Shown: positions 54,314-63,773, numbered from the stretch's first letter. The stretch: 64,000 bases of DNA from Paenibacillus taichungensis (GCF_013359905.1 NZ_JABMCC010000115.1:186001-250000); one strand, 5' to 3'. Made by a program: numbers and translations. Notes: a model not told the origin generated them from the sequence alone.

Positions 54314-55549
54314 ATGAAGCAGCATTTACGTCAAATTCACCCTTTAGCCTGGACCATCATTGTTGGAACGATGTTTGGACGTCTTGTTACGTCCATGAGC
54401 ATCCCGTTTTTATCCATTTATCTGACTCAGGTACTGGGAGCTACACCCACACAGACTGGAATTACCGTCGCGGTCAGTTCTCTGGCGGGGGTTATGGTCA
54501 GCTTTTATGGAGGTTATATTTCCGATCGAATCGGCCGCAAAGTGGTCATGATGGTCTCCGTATTTGGCTGGGCCTGTGTTTTCTTCATCTTTTCAGCAGC
54601 TGAGCATCTGTGGGTATTTTTTGTGGCCAATACGTTAAACGGTTTATGCCGCGCCGTGTTTGAGCCCACGTCACGTGCACTTCTATCGGATATTACTCCA
54701 CCACAAAATAAACTGCTTGTCTTCAACCTCAGATATGCGGCCATTAATCTGGGTGTCGTGTTTGGACCGATTATCGGTCTTCAGCTTGGATCAGCGGAGT
54801 CTACATTTCCGTTCATGATCTCCGGGTTGGTATATATCGTTTACGGCTTGGTTTTGTTCCTGCAATTTCGATTGCAGCGTGCAAATCTGCCGGAACATGT
54901 TCAGGTAGCAGCACCTCGTTTACGAGATGCACTGGCTACTACGGGACGCGACCGTGTATTTTTGCCAGTACTTATCGGAACTACGTTTTGCGTACTCGGG
55001 TATGGGCACTTTAGCTCGACCTTGGCTCAGTATGTGGCCCAGAATCCTCTCTTTGAACATGGAAGTCAAGTGTTTTCCTATATGCTTTCACTCAATGCGT
55101 TGACTGTGCTTGTAATCCAATTCCCTATTGTGCGAGTGGCCAGCAAATTCCCGCCGGTTGTACCCCTCATACTTGGAAACGTGCTGGTCGCAACAAGTCT
55201 GTTCCTGTTTGGCATAGCTGAAGGTGTTATGCTGCTGATGATCAGTGTCATTCTGTTCACCATTGGGGAAGTGCTCATGTTCACCATGATGGATATGCTG
55301 ATTGACCGTATTGCCAAACCTGAATGGAAAGGGACCTACTTTGGCACGATTGGATTCAATAACTTGGGGAGCGTCATGGCACCGATTCTTGGAGGGCTCC
55401 TATTAACCCAATTTGGGACGGGGAATGGTCTGTTCGTTTTTGTACCGCTGGCACTGACCACTGCACTTGGACTGCCTTTTCTTATCGTAGCGCATAAGCG
55501 CCTTGTCATCAGGGAGAAGGAGACCACACCCATACAAGTGAGTGCCTAG
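54314..55549 (+). CDS. MFS exporter (12-helix, DHA1-like)
   Basis: 411 residues with about 12 helices. YGGYISDRIGRKVVMM is the MFS motif A and reappears in reduced form in the second half. The opening FGRLVTSMSIPFLSIYL is typical of drug and sugar exporters of this size. CAGGAG precedes the ATG. Divergent from the SgrR-type regulator, which probably controls it. Confidence 0.88.
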   Translation: MKQHLRQIHPLAWTIIVGTMFGRLVTSMSIPFLSIYLTQVLGATPTQTGITVAVSSLAGVMVSFYGGYISDRIGRKVVMMVSVFGWACVFFIFSAAEHLWVFFVANTLNGLCRAVFEPTSRALLSDITPPQNKLLVFNLRYAAINLGVVFGPIIGLQLGSAESTFPFMISGLVYIVYGLVLFLQFRLQRANLPEHVQVAAPRLRDALATTGRDRVFLPVLIGTTFCVLGYGHFSSTLAQYVAQNPLFEHGSQVFSYMLSLNALTVLVIQFPIVRVASKFPPVVPLILGNVLVATSLFLFGIAEGVMLLMISVILFTIGEVLMFTMMDMLIDRIAKPEWKGTYFGTIGFNNLGSVMAPILGGLLLTQFGTGNGLFVFVPLALTTALGLPFLIVAHKRLVIREKETTPIQVSA

Positions 55550-55669
55550 CTTAAGTGATGCCAGTTGCATGGCACTTAGGCAACAGCTTTTTAACTTTTT
55601 TTGAGAAAGGTAACTTTCAATGAGAAACCAACGTTTAATTAGTTAAACATTTCCTCATGGAGGTTCCAA

Positions 55670-56494
55670 ATGATATTTAAAAAGTTCACTCTAACATTGC
55701 TGGCGTGTGCTATGTTTGCCGCGTTTTCAACGCCAAGTTTAGCTGAGAATGCCACACTCGAGATTGGGACTGGCGTATTGTCCAATAACCGGGTGCTAAT
55801 TCCTTTGAGGGTTGTGTCCAGCAACTTGGGGGCAGATGTAACGTGGTATAAGGATGGGAAGAGCATTCGAATTAAAACGGATGAAAAAGAAATTTGGCTT
55901 GTGGTTAACTTTAAAAATGCGAGAGTGAATGAACAGATAATCAAAATGGATTCTCCTGTTGAAATAATTGGAAATACAGCATATGTTCCGCTGCGATTTG
56001 TCAGCCAAACGTTAGGAGCCAAGCTAGAGTGGAATCCACAAACTAAACAGGCAACCATCGACTTGAATAAACAAAACATGATTGTAAGTATGCAAGAGGA
56101 GACCATCCAAATACCTGATTCTGTGAAAATAACAAAGGGACGAATAAATGTTTTGTCAGAGAAATTGAATGAAATTTCAGGCTTGTCTCAGATCAAGCAG
56201 GTCAGTACGTATTTCAAGCCTTATTTCACTGAAGATTTAATCCAATTTATTCTCAAGAGACAGGATCTAGTAAGTGATTGGATGGTATATGATGCTCCAG
56301 AGACTTCCGTTTATTATACAAGCAGTACAACAGCGACATTATCCCAATCGTTCGTAATCGGAAATACATTAACGGGTGATTCTCATTATGTAAATGATCG
56401 AAATATTGAACTTGTTTACCGTAATGGTGTATGGAAAGTGAATCAGTTAATGTTTAATCTCAGAGAAATTCCCTATCTGGGTAATGATCGTTGA
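55670..56494 (+). CDS. Secreted protein with copper amine oxidase N-terminal-like domain
   Basis: 274 residues. A signal peptide (about 1-25, ending PSLA) is followed by a copper amine oxidase N-like (stalk) domain at about 30-130, with the paired signatures VLIPLRVVSSNLGADVTW and AYVPLRFVSQTLGAKLEW. The C-terminal 140 residues are unrecognised and may form an NTF2-like or stalk-associated fold. These domains are common in secreted Paenibacillus proteins and have no oxidase activity. GGAGG precedes the ATG. Confidence 0.82.
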   Translation: MIFKKFTLTLLACAMFAAFSTPSLAENATLEIGTGVLSNNRVLIPLRVVSSNLGADVTWYKDGKSIRIKTDEKEIWLVVNFKNARVNEQIIKMDSPVEIIGNTAYVPLRFVSQTLGAKLEWNPQTKQATIDLNKQNMIVSMQEETIQIPDSVKITKGRINVLSEKLNEISGLSQIKQVSTYFKPYFTEDLIQFILKRQDLVSDWMVYDAPETSVYYTSSTTATLSQSFVIGNTLTGDSHYVNDRNIELVYRNGVWKVNQLMFNLREIPYLGNDR

Positions 56495-56552
56495 AATCGC
56501 CGCATAAGATGTTCAGTGGCATGAAGGAAATAACAATTGAGTTAATATTATC

Positions 56553-56581
56553 TTGACGGATTACAGTAGAGCGAATACAAT
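56553..56581 (+). promoter_or_regulatory. Promoter of the leader RNA and sulfotransferase gene
   Basis: TTGACG (56553-56558) and TACAAT (56576-56581) have 17-base spacing, each one base from consensus. Transcription should start near 56588, about 350 bases before the coding start. Confidence 0.7.
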
Positions 56582-56587
56582 AAACAA

Positions 56588-56845
56588 CAAATATGTGTGA
56601 CGGGTGGTTAAGATGAACATGTTCCAGACAGGGCGCATTCTGAATCGATAACTGAATACGCATGAGCAAGTGACTTAACCAATGTTTTTTTGTGTTGGCG
56701 TTTAGACAGTCATGTTTGTGCACCCCTGTCGTGGACGCTCATCATTATTGCGTGCAGAGGAGAAATCCGGAAACGCTTCTTATTTCATATGATTCTCTTA
56801 TTGTTACAAGCTGTAGATGACATTAGTTCATCTATGGCTTTTTTG
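56588..56845 (+). ncRNA. Structured leader RNA upstream of the sulfotransferase gene (candidate attenuator or riboswitch)
   Basis: Complementary segments include GGTTAAG (56606-56612) with CTTAACC (56674-56680) enclosing GCGCATTC/GAATACGC (56633-56640 with 56654-56661). GACAGGG (56627-56633) can instead pair with CCCTGTC (56724-56730), which also sits in a GACAG/CTGTC hairpin (56704-56709 with 56726-56730). A terminator follows. Competing pairings plus a terminator ahead of the gene suggest regulated attenuation. I do not recognise a known riboswitch class. Confidence 0.5.
56809..56844 (+). terminator. Leader terminator upstream of the sulfotransferase gene
   Basis: AGCTGTAGATGA pairs with TCATCTATGGCT across a 7-base loop, then TTTTTT. 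It lies between the promoter and the coding start, so it must be conditional for the gene to be expressed from this promoter. Confidence 0.68.
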
Positions 56846-56939
56846 CATGCATTCCACCCAATTTGTTGCACATAGAAGGGAGATGTTGTAGTACTTTTTG
56901 GTGGGAAATCACCCCAAGGGGAGAAAGAGAGGCAACGAT

Positions 56940-57671
56940 ATGAAACGACCTAATCAAAGTTATACCATTTGGTTTTCCCAACGAACCGGCAGTACTCTGC
57001 TTGGTGAAGCTTTATGTTCTACGGGTGTGGCAGGATATCCGAGCGAGTGGCTGCATTATCAGCATAAGAGCCCAGACACATTAAAGCGTGAAGATCTGGA
57101 GCAGATCTGGGATCATGGAACAACATCGAACGGAGTATTCGGAATCAAAATTAATTTTGAACAACGATGGATTGACGCATTCCGAAGTCTCTATAGTCTG
57201 CCAACAACGTTATCGCGAGCTGAGGTATGGAGTACGGGCTTCCCTAATTGCACCAAGCATATTTACATGACGCGTCGCAACAAAGTCAGATTGGCTGTGT
57301 CATGGTGGAGAGCCATTGTCTCGGGTGAATGGCACCGCAAGCACGGAGACAGCCCTCAGTTACAAGATATTGCAGATCAATATAACTTTGATGCGATTAA
57401 ACATCTGCTTGTGGAGAGTAATATGTGCGAAGCAGCAATTGAAGAATTCCTGTCCGAGTCAGGTATTGTGCCGTTGACAATTGTTTATGAGGATTTTATA
57501 CAGGATTACGAAGGGACCGTCATGAAAGTGCTAGCGTTTTTGGATGTTCAAACTGACGGTGTGACCGTTTCGCCCCCTTTCTTTGACCCGATCGCAGACG
57601 AGATTTCTGAACAATGGGTGCAAAGATTTCGGGAAGAATGCCAGAGGGATTGGGAGAATGTCAAATGGTAA
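56940..57671 (+). CDS. Stf0-type sulfotransferase
   Basis: 243 residues. The 5'-phosphosulfate-binding motif FSQRTGSTLLGEAL is at the N terminus, with the Stf0 features YPSEWLHYQ and the YMTRRNKVRLAVSWWRA helix (3'-phosphate binding Arg/Ser region). Stf0 enzymes use PAPS to sulfate trehalose or related sugars. The ATG at 56940 follows GAGAGG. Acceptor substrate unknown. The preceding leader RNA and terminator suggest regulated expression. An ABC exporter pair follows. Confidence 0.84.
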   Translation: MKRPNQSYTIWFSQRTGSTLLGEALCSTGVAGYPSEWLHYQHKSPDTLKREDLEQIWDHGTTSNGVFGIKINFEQRWIDAFRSLYSLPTTLSRAEVWSTGFPNCTKHIYMTRRNKVRLAVSWWRAIVSGEWHRKHGDSPQLQDIADQYNFDAIKHLLVESNMCEAAIEEFLSESGIVPLTIVYEDFIQDYEGTVMKVLAFLDVQTDGVTVSPPFFDPIADEISEQWVQRFREECQRDWENVKW

Positions 57672-57807
57672 ACACAATTGGTAAGATTCATCCACGAGTT
57701 GGAAATGTTGCATTTATTGTTGTTATGTATGATTCATCTTAGTGAGGGAACAAAATGCGTTGAATCACCACAATGAAAAGAAATGTTATACGAAGGGGTG
57801 AGGGGTT

Positions 57808-59553
57808 ATGCCCAAAACAGAGAAACGCTCCATGTCCTGGCTGCTGCAATATCTAAAACCAGTCAAAGGCCGATTGGCCATACTTATGGTGATGTTGCTA
57901 ACGTCAACAGGGCTGCAGCTCCTGAATCCACAGATTATCAAACGATTCATTGATACAGCGGCAAGTGGGGGAATCCTTTCTAACCTGATCCAGCTTGCCG
58001 GATTGTTTCTAATTGTTGCCGTCGTAAATCAATTGATTACAGTAGCCGTAAGTTATCTGGGGAATGATGTGGCCTGGCGAGCAACGAACCGGTTACGGGG
58101 AGATCTCCTGAAGCATTGTCTGCGTCTGGATATGCGGTTTCATAATGTGAAGACGCCGGGAGAGATGATAGAACGGGTGGATGGTGATGTGACGAGTATC
58201 TCCAACTTCTTCGCGATGTTCATTGTGCAGGTGGTGGGGAGCTTTGTCTTGCTTGCCGGAATTCTCGGATTTATGTTCACTGTAAACGTACCGATTGCGA
58301 TCGTCATGACGGTGTTTACATTATTATCGATTCTATTTATGGTGTTCATTCGGAACCTGGGAGTAAACTCTTCCAAAAATGAGCGGGAAGCGAGTGCATC
58401 CTTGTTCGGATTAATTGAAGAACGTATTGCGGGAATTGAAGATGTTCAAGCGAACGGGCATGTCCCGTATGTGATGAATCGCTTTTATCGTACGATGCGT
58501 GTTGTATTTCAAAAAGGAAGGAAAGCCTGGCTGCTTCGGGTAATTCCATGGAATACGACGGTCATTCTGTTCGCACTTGCAGTCACGGCAGTACTTCTGC
58601 TCGGTGTTCATTATTACATGCAAGGCATCATCAGCATCGGAACCCTGTTTCTGATATATCAATACACACAGATGCTTAATGATCCGATTGAGATGCTGGG
58701 CGATCAGGTTCAAGAGTTTCAGAAGGCGAAATCAGGTATGCTTCGATCAAGAGAACTGTTGTCTTTACGCAGCGAGATCGAAAACGGAAGAGAAGATCAG
58801 CTGCCAGAAGGGCCGCTTGGTCTGGAATTCAAACAGGTGAACTTCAGTTATAACGAGGATAAACCTGTATTGCAGAATATTAACTTTGCCATTAAACCTG
58901 GCGAACGACTTGGCATTATCGGTCGTACCGGTAGCGGAAAATCAAGTCTCAGTCGGGTACTTCTGCGCCTGTACAATCTGGATAGCGGAACAATTCGTGT
59001 AGGTGGCAAAGATATTACAGAGCTTACCTTGCCTGCACTTTACCGCAGGGTTGGTATGGTTACTCAGGATGTACAGCTGTTCGACGGTACGTTGCGAGAC
59101 AATTTAACGCTGTTCAATCAGGATGTCTCGGATCAGATCATTAAGGAGACAACGGATCGACTTGGATTAAGTCATTGGATTGAATCACAACCGGCAGGGT
59201 TGGACACCCATCTGAAGGCAGGTGGTTCTTCATTGTCCGCTGGGGAAGCTCAATTGTTTGCCTTGACGCGAGTATTTCTGACTGAACCAAGTCTGGTTAT
59301 TCTCGATGAGCCTTCCTCACGGCTGGATGCTGCTACAGAGAGCATGCTTCAGTCTGCCATTGATCAGTTAATGAAGCAATGTACGGGAATTATTATTGCA
59401 CATCGCCTGGCTACTCTGGAGAAGGTCGATCAGATTATGGTACTGGGTGATGGCAAGGTACTGGAATTCGGAGCCAGAGAAGTGCTCGCCAGCGATCCGG
59501 CGTCACATTATGCCAGATTGCTGATTACAGGGCGAGAGGAGGAATTGGCGTGA
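57808..59553 (+). CDS. Heterodimeric ABC exporter subunit 1
   Basis: 581 residues with a six-helix membrane domain (about 1-310) and nucleotide-binding domain (about 335-575). Walker A GRTGSGKSS, Walker B SLVILDEPSS with the catalytic Glu, and H-loop IAHR are canonical. The signature is degenerate, LSAGE instead of LSGGQ. AAGGGGTGAGGGG precedes the ATG. It overlaps the second subunit gene by 4 bases (GTGA), so both are co-translated as a heterodimer. Confidence 0.9.
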   Translation: MPKTEKRSMSWLLQYLKPVKGRLAILMVMLLTSTGLQLLNPQIIKRFIDTAASGGILSNLIQLAGLFLIVAVVNQLITVAVSYLGNDVAWRATNRLRGDLLKHCLRLDMRFHNVKTPGEMIERVDGDVTSISNFFAMFIVQVVGSFVLLAGILGFMFTVNVPIAIVMTVFTLLSILFMVFIRNLGVNSSKNEREASASLFGLIEERIAGIEDVQANGHVPYVMNRFYRTMRVVFQKGRKAWLLRVIPWNTTVILFALAVTAVLLLGVHYYMQGIISIGTLFLIYQYTQMLNDPIEMLGDQVQEFQKAKSGMLRSRELLSLRSEIENGREDQLPEGPLGLEFKQVNFSYNEDKPVLQNINFAIKPGERLGIIGRTGSGKSSLSRVLLRLYNLDSGTIRVGGKDITELTLPALYRRVGMVTQDVQLFDGTLRDNLTLFNQDVSDQIIKETTDRLGLSHWIESQPAGLDTHLKAGGSSLSAGEAQLFALTRVFLTEPSLVILDEPSSRLDAATESMLQSAIDQLMKQCTGIIIAHRLATLEKVDQIMVLGDGKVLEFGAREVLASDPASHYARLLITGREEELA

Positions 59554-61319
59554 ATGTAACAGGATTCATAGGCCGTTTATTTCGATTCAGGCCTTTTCTA
59601 TTTTTGATCAACGGATTGTCATGGTGTATATTTCATTCTTTGCCGCTGGCAATAGGGATTGGGATGCAGTGGTTCTTTGACCGGGCAACGGCGGGTTCCA
59701 GTGATTATATGTGGCTGGCAGCTCCGCTGATCTTCATTGCTTTGATCAGAGCGGTAAGAGTAGGGACGTTTTTTGCCGCATTCTATGCATGGATCACGTA
59801 CATTTACCATATTCAAGCCATTCTGCGTACCAACATGCTCGCTGGGATTATGCGCTGGCCAGGACGCAATTTGCCAGCTTCACCGGGGGAGGCAATGAGC
59901 CGCTTTCGTGATGATGTGGATGAAGTGGTTGAGTACGTAGAATCCTGGGTGGATTTTTGGGGAAGGCTCGTGTTCGCTATTGTATCCATCGTCATCATGG
60001 CGAACATTAATTGGAAAATCACTTTGGTAGCTGTGTTGCCACTGGTAATCGTAACGTTGCTGAATAACTTGTCTGGCAATCGGGCTCGTCGATATGCACA
60101 GGTCAATCGTGAGTCGACAGGACGAATCACCAGTTTCATTGCTGAAACCTTTGGGGCTGTGCAGGCACTGAAACTTGGGCAGGCAGAAGAGCATGTCTCT
60201 ACTCGTTTTAACAAACTCAATGAAGAACGTCGTCAAGCTGCACTCCGGGATAATCTGTTCAAACAGTGGATGAGATCACTTAATCAGCATGTGCTCAGTA
60301 TCTGTACAGGTCTCATTCTCCTGATGTGTGCGGCCGAGATGAAATCCGGCAATTTCACCGTAGGTAATTTTGCCTTGTTCACCAGTTATCTTGCCAATAT
60401 TGGCTTTAGCATTTCATTGTTTGGCTATATGGTATTCCAGCATAAACGGCTCAAAGTATCTTTTGACCGCATGCGAACCCTGTTTCGTACTGGGGAGGAA
60501 GACCAGATCATGGATTTCAGAGAGACGTATCTGAATGAAGATCCGCCTGAGCTACCTAAAGAACAGAGAGATCCCAAAGAGAAGCTAAGAGAGCTGGAAA
60601 TCAGCAATCTGGCGTACCAATATCCTCATTCTGCAAATGGAATAGAGGATATCAGCTTCCGTGTGAAGCGGGGACAATTTCTGGTCATCACTGGACGGAT
60701 CGGTTCTGGCAAGTCGACTCTGGTCCGCACACTTCTGGGACTGCTGCCCAAACAGGAGGGTACGATTCGCTGGAATGGCAAAGATGTCGATCCCGCTACC
60801 TTTCTGATGCCGCCTAGAGCAGCATATACGCCGCAAGTACCTCGATTGTTCAGTGATACGCTGAAAGAGAATATTGTTCAGGGCAAACAGGGTCGTACGG
60901 AAGTCGCACTTGCAAAAGCCATTCGATTGGCTGTTATGGATAAGGATATTCAAAACCTGGATCAAGGACTCGAAACGTCCGTAGGTCCAAGAGGTGTCAT
61001 GCTGTCAGGCGGTCAAATTCAGCGTGCGGCTACCGGACGTATGCTGATGACGGAAGCAGACCTCTTCATCTTCGATGATCTGTCCAGTGCGCTGGATGTG
61101 GAAACCGAGCAACAGGTCTGGGAAGGTTTATTCGAGGAGCCAGATGTCACATGTATTGCGGTATCTCACCGCAGAGCAGCACTTGCGAAGGCAGATCATA
61201 TCATCGTCATGAAGGATGGACGAATTGAGGCCGAGGGCAGCTTATCAGATTTGCTTGCTACTAATGAAGAGATGCAGCTACTTTGGCAAGGTGAGCAAAA
61301 ACCGGTTAAAGTGGGATAG
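59550..61319 (+). CDS. Heterodimeric ABC exporter subunit 2
   Basis: 589 residues with the same architecture. Walker A GRIGSGKST and signature LSGGQIQ are canonical, but the catalytic Glu after Walker B is replaced by Asp (FIFDDLSS). The defects of the two subunits are complementary, so one ATP site would be consensus and one degenerate, as in BmrC/BmrD-type exporters. GTG start at 59550. Probably exports a drug or lipid. Confidence 0.9.
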   Translation: MNVTGFIGRLFRFRPFLFLINGLSWCIFHSLPLAIGIGMQWFFDRATAGSSDYMWLAAPLIFIALIRAVRVGTFFAAFYAWITYIYHIQAILRTNMLAGIMRWPGRNLPASPGEAMSRFRDDVDEVVEYVESWVDFWGRLVFAIVSIVIMANINWKITLVAVLPLVIVTLLNNLSGNRARRYAQVNRESTGRITSFIAETFGAVQALKLGQAEEHVSTRFNKLNEERRQAALRDNLFKQWMRSLNQHVLSICTGLILLMCAAEMKSGNFTVGNFALFTSYLANIGFSISLFGYMVFQHKRLKVSFDRMRTLFRTGEEDQIMDFRETYLNEDPPELPKEQRDPKEKLRELEISNLAYQYPHSANGIEDISFRVKRGQFLVITGRIGSGKSTLVRTLLGLLPKQEGTIRWNGKDVDPATFLMPPRAAYTPQVPRLFSDTLKENIVQGKQGRTEVALAKAIRLAVMDKDIQNLDQGLETSVGPRGVMLSGGQIQRAATGRMLMTEADLFIFDDLSSALDVETEQQVWEGLFEEPDVTCIAVSHRRAALAKADHIIVMKDGRIEAEGSLSDLLATNEEMQLLWQGEQKPVKVG

Positions 61320-61348
61320 GATAAGATATACGATTTATAACAAATGAA

Positions 61349-61400
61349 AAAAGCCGTACAGACAACTCTTTTTGAAAGAGTTAAGATCTGTACGGCTTTT
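61349..61400. terminator. Bidirectional terminator
   Basis: AAAAGCCGTACAGA pairs with TCTGTACGGCTTTT, with an inner AACTCTT/AAGAGTT helix. Lies between convergent genes. Confidence 0.87.
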
Positions 61401-61423
61401 ATTATTGCTCATTTGGTCAATCT

Positions 61424-62356
61424 TTATTTGATCAGCGGTGCAATCAATGAATACGCAATGATGACCAGGAAGATAATCGTGATGTGATTAATGGAGAAAA
61501 TAAACATTTTATGCGACCATTTCTTGGTTTCTTTCTTATCGAAAGTTGCCACACTAAGAATAAGCCAAGCTAAACTTACCAGAAACGCAACAATGGCAAT
61601 GAACGGACTCATCGGCCAGAACAAGAAGCTGGAGAACAACAACAATACCAGATAAACATTCGTCTGGATGTATGTTCGTCTGATACCTTTTACAACAGGA
61701 AGCATCGGAACGCCAGCCGCTTTGTATTCATCAAATCTCCGGATGGCAATGCCATAGAAGTGAGGCATCTGCCACAACAGCATGGTAACAACCAAAGCCC
61801 AAATTTCATAATGACCCAGTTCTGGCGAAATGGCTGCCCAACCAATGAGTGGAGGCACAGCGCCTGAAAGACTTCCTACTTCCGTATTGTATACCGTTGT
61901 TCGTTTGGTCCACATCGTATAAGGGAACACGTACAACAACAGTCCCAATATGCCAAATACGGCAGCCGAAGGGGAAGCGATATACAACATGATGCCCCCG
62001 ATAATCGTAATGGCAATACCGAGGATCAAACCTGTTTTGGTATCTACACGACCAGTTACCGTTGGGCGTGTTTTGGTGCGTTCCATGATCGCATCGATAT
62101 CCCGATCATACAAATTGTTAAACACCCCGGCCGCTCCAATAATCAGGGAAGACCCGATAACAGAGAGGATAATGGGTACAATATTTGCTAAAATAGATGC
62201 ATCAAATACATACAAAGCCAAACTTAAACCGGCAAACATGGCGATCAGATTGGATTTAATGATTCCGATCTTGATCGTATCAAAAAATACTTTCGGAATC
62301 GAGCTAGTATACTCCAGGCTGATTTCGGGCCGTGCCCCTTTATTCAATGTTTTCAA
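61424..62356 (-). CDS. ctaB: Protoheme IX farnesyltransferase (heme o synthase)
   Basis: 310 residues with about nine helices. The prenyl diphosphate-binding motif NNLYDRDIDAIMERTKTRP is intact, as is the second conserved segment YTMWTKRTTVYNTEVGSLSGA. It adds farnesyl to heme b for terminal oxidases. The usual ctaA or cta oxidase neighbours are absent. Confidence 0.93.
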   Translation of the reverse strand: MKTLNKGARPEISLEYTSSIPKVFFDTIKIGIIKSNLIAMFAGLSLALYVFDASILANIVPIILSVIGSSLIIGAAGVFNNLYDRDIDAIMERTKTRPTVTGRVDTKTGLILGIAITIIGGIMLYIASPSAAVFGILGLLLYVFPYTMWTKRTTVYNTEVGSLSGAVPPLIGWAAISPELGHYEIWALVVTMLLWQMPHFYGIAIRRFDEYKAAGVPMLPVVKGIRRTYIQTNVYLVLLLFSSFLFWPMSPFIAIVAFLVSLAWLILSVATFDKKETKKWSHKMFIFSINHITIIFLVIIAYSLIAPLIK

Positions 62357-62742
62357 GAACTCACTTCCTATATCTATACTTATATATCTCGTGGTTTTAT
62401 TATAGCACTCAATACAGTATGTGAATTAATTAACGATTTAGTATTTAAAATAATGTCATTTGATTGTGAACAATTTAAAAACAAGGTTTTTTTTAATTGT
62501 TAAAAATGATTTTCTGTGATACAGGTCATTGAAACCAAATAGCAGGGATAACAAGAGAAGCATATTTTTCTTGCATGTTGAGCATTATTTGTTTATTGTA
62601 GATATAAGAGATCTTTAATGGTATTAAGTGATCTCGTCTTGGATTGTTTCTATTAAAGAACAGCTGCAGGAGGCAAGATGTAATCAGTATAGGCTTTTTT
62701 GTAACAATAAAGGATATTGAATATCTGGAAAGGGTGTTAAAT
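62357..62742. other. Non-coding gap between ctaB and the flavoprotein gene
   Basis: This AT-rich region carries upstream signals for both divergent genes: a -10-like TATAAT on the minus strand (62404-62399) ahead of ctaB, and on the plus strand a strong ribosome site GCAGGAGG (62666-62673) followed by ATG directly joined to TAA (62678-62683). No other gene is visible. Confidence 0.5.
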
Positions 62743-63672
62743 GTGGATCAAAAGATGGATGTATTAATTATAGGCGGAGGACCAGCGGGTCTTAATGCTG
62801 CACTTGTACTAGGACGAGCTCGCAAACATGTTGTGGTCATAGATGATGAACGCCCACGTAATTGGGTTACGCGTGAAACACACGGTTTCCTGACGAGAGA
62901 TGGTGCAAGTCCACGTGAATTTCGGAAGGTTGCGAAAGAACAGATTAGCGCTTACCCGTCCGTTCATTTTGCAGGGGACACAGCGACTTCAGTGACAGGA
63001 ACAGATGGTGATTTTCAAGTTACAACGGCCCAAGGGGAAGTCTATCGCACAAAGAAAATTTTGTTTGCAGTTGGAAAAAAAGACCTTCCTCTGGATATTA
63101 ACGGGTTGAAAGAGGTATATGGCAAGAGTGCTTTTGTCTGCCCTTATTGCGATGGATGGGAATTAAGAGATCAACGGCTTGTCATCATTGTGAATGGAGC
63201 CAAGGCATTTCATATGGCCAAGACGATCTCGGGCTGGACAAGCGAGTTTACCATTTGCACGAATGGACCTGATGAATTAACGGATGAGCAGAGGGAGGAA
63301 TTGAAGCAGCATGGTGTCCCGGTATGGGACTCTCCAATTCAATCTATTGAATCAAGCGATGGTATGGTGCAGCAAGTGGTGTTAGAAGATGGTACCGAAA
63401 TCTCGTGCGCGGGGATTTTCTTTGGACCGAAACTAACGGCTGGATCAGAACTTCCGCAGACGATAGGCTGTGAGGTTACGGATGCGGGTACAGTCGTTGT
63501 AGATGATTTCGGCAAAACAACCGTACCGGGTCTGTTCAGCGCTGGAGATGCAGCATCGGAGTTGTACCAGGCCATTACTGCGGCGTCCCTTGGTGCATTA
63601 ACCGCTGTAACGATTAACAGTGAACTTAATATGGAAGCCTGGGATGAGCGCGGTAAACATTTAAACCCGTAG
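62743..63672 (+). CDS. Thioredoxin reductase-like NAD(P)/FAD oxidoreductase
   Basis: 309 residues. FAD-binding GGGPAGLNAALVL at the N terminus, a redox-active CPYC pair in CPYCDGWE, and the C-terminal FAD motif FSAGDAA. The CPYC pair replaces the CATC of standard thioredoxin reductase, and the middle NAD(P)-binding motif is weak (IIVNGAKA). It could reduce a thiol or act with an unknown partner. GTG at 62743 follows GGAAAGGG; an in-frame ATG at 62755 is an alternative. Confidence 0.85.
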   Translation: MDQKMDVLIIGGGPAGLNAALVLGRARKHVVVIDDERPRNWVTRETHGFLTRDGASPREFRKVAKEQISAYPSVHFAGDTATSVTGTDGDFQVTTAQGEVYRTKKILFAVGKKDLPLDINGLKEVYGKSAFVCPYCDGWELRDQRLVIIVNGAKAFHMAKTISGWTSEFTICTNGPDELTDEQREELKQHGVPVWDSPIQSIESSDGMVQQVVLEDGTEISCAGIFFGPKLTAGSELPQTIGCEVTDAGTVVVDDFGKTTVPGLFSAGDAASELYQAITAASLGALTAVTINSELNMEAWDERGKHLNP

Positions 63673-63739
63673 AATTACGATGTACAATTTCTTGTCCATT
63701 ACTTTGCACAAACGATAAGTCAACAAAATAGATCTGATC

Positions 63740-63773
63740 AAAAAGGGAATGCAAAAAAGCAATTCCCTTTTTG
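63740..63773 (+). terminator. Terminator of the flavoprotein gene
   Basis: AAAAAGGGAATGC pairs with GCAATTCCCTTTTT around a short loop. Confidence 0.78.

Noticed and set aside
56690..56875. 61-codon frame in the sulfotransferase leader
   Set aside because: It runs through the terminator hairpin and lacks a ribosome site; better explained as part of a structured leader.
62515..62530. FNR-like site TGTGA-N6-TCATT before the flavoprotein gene
   Set aside because: Matches only one half-site well; similar sequences are expected by chance in this AT-rich gap.
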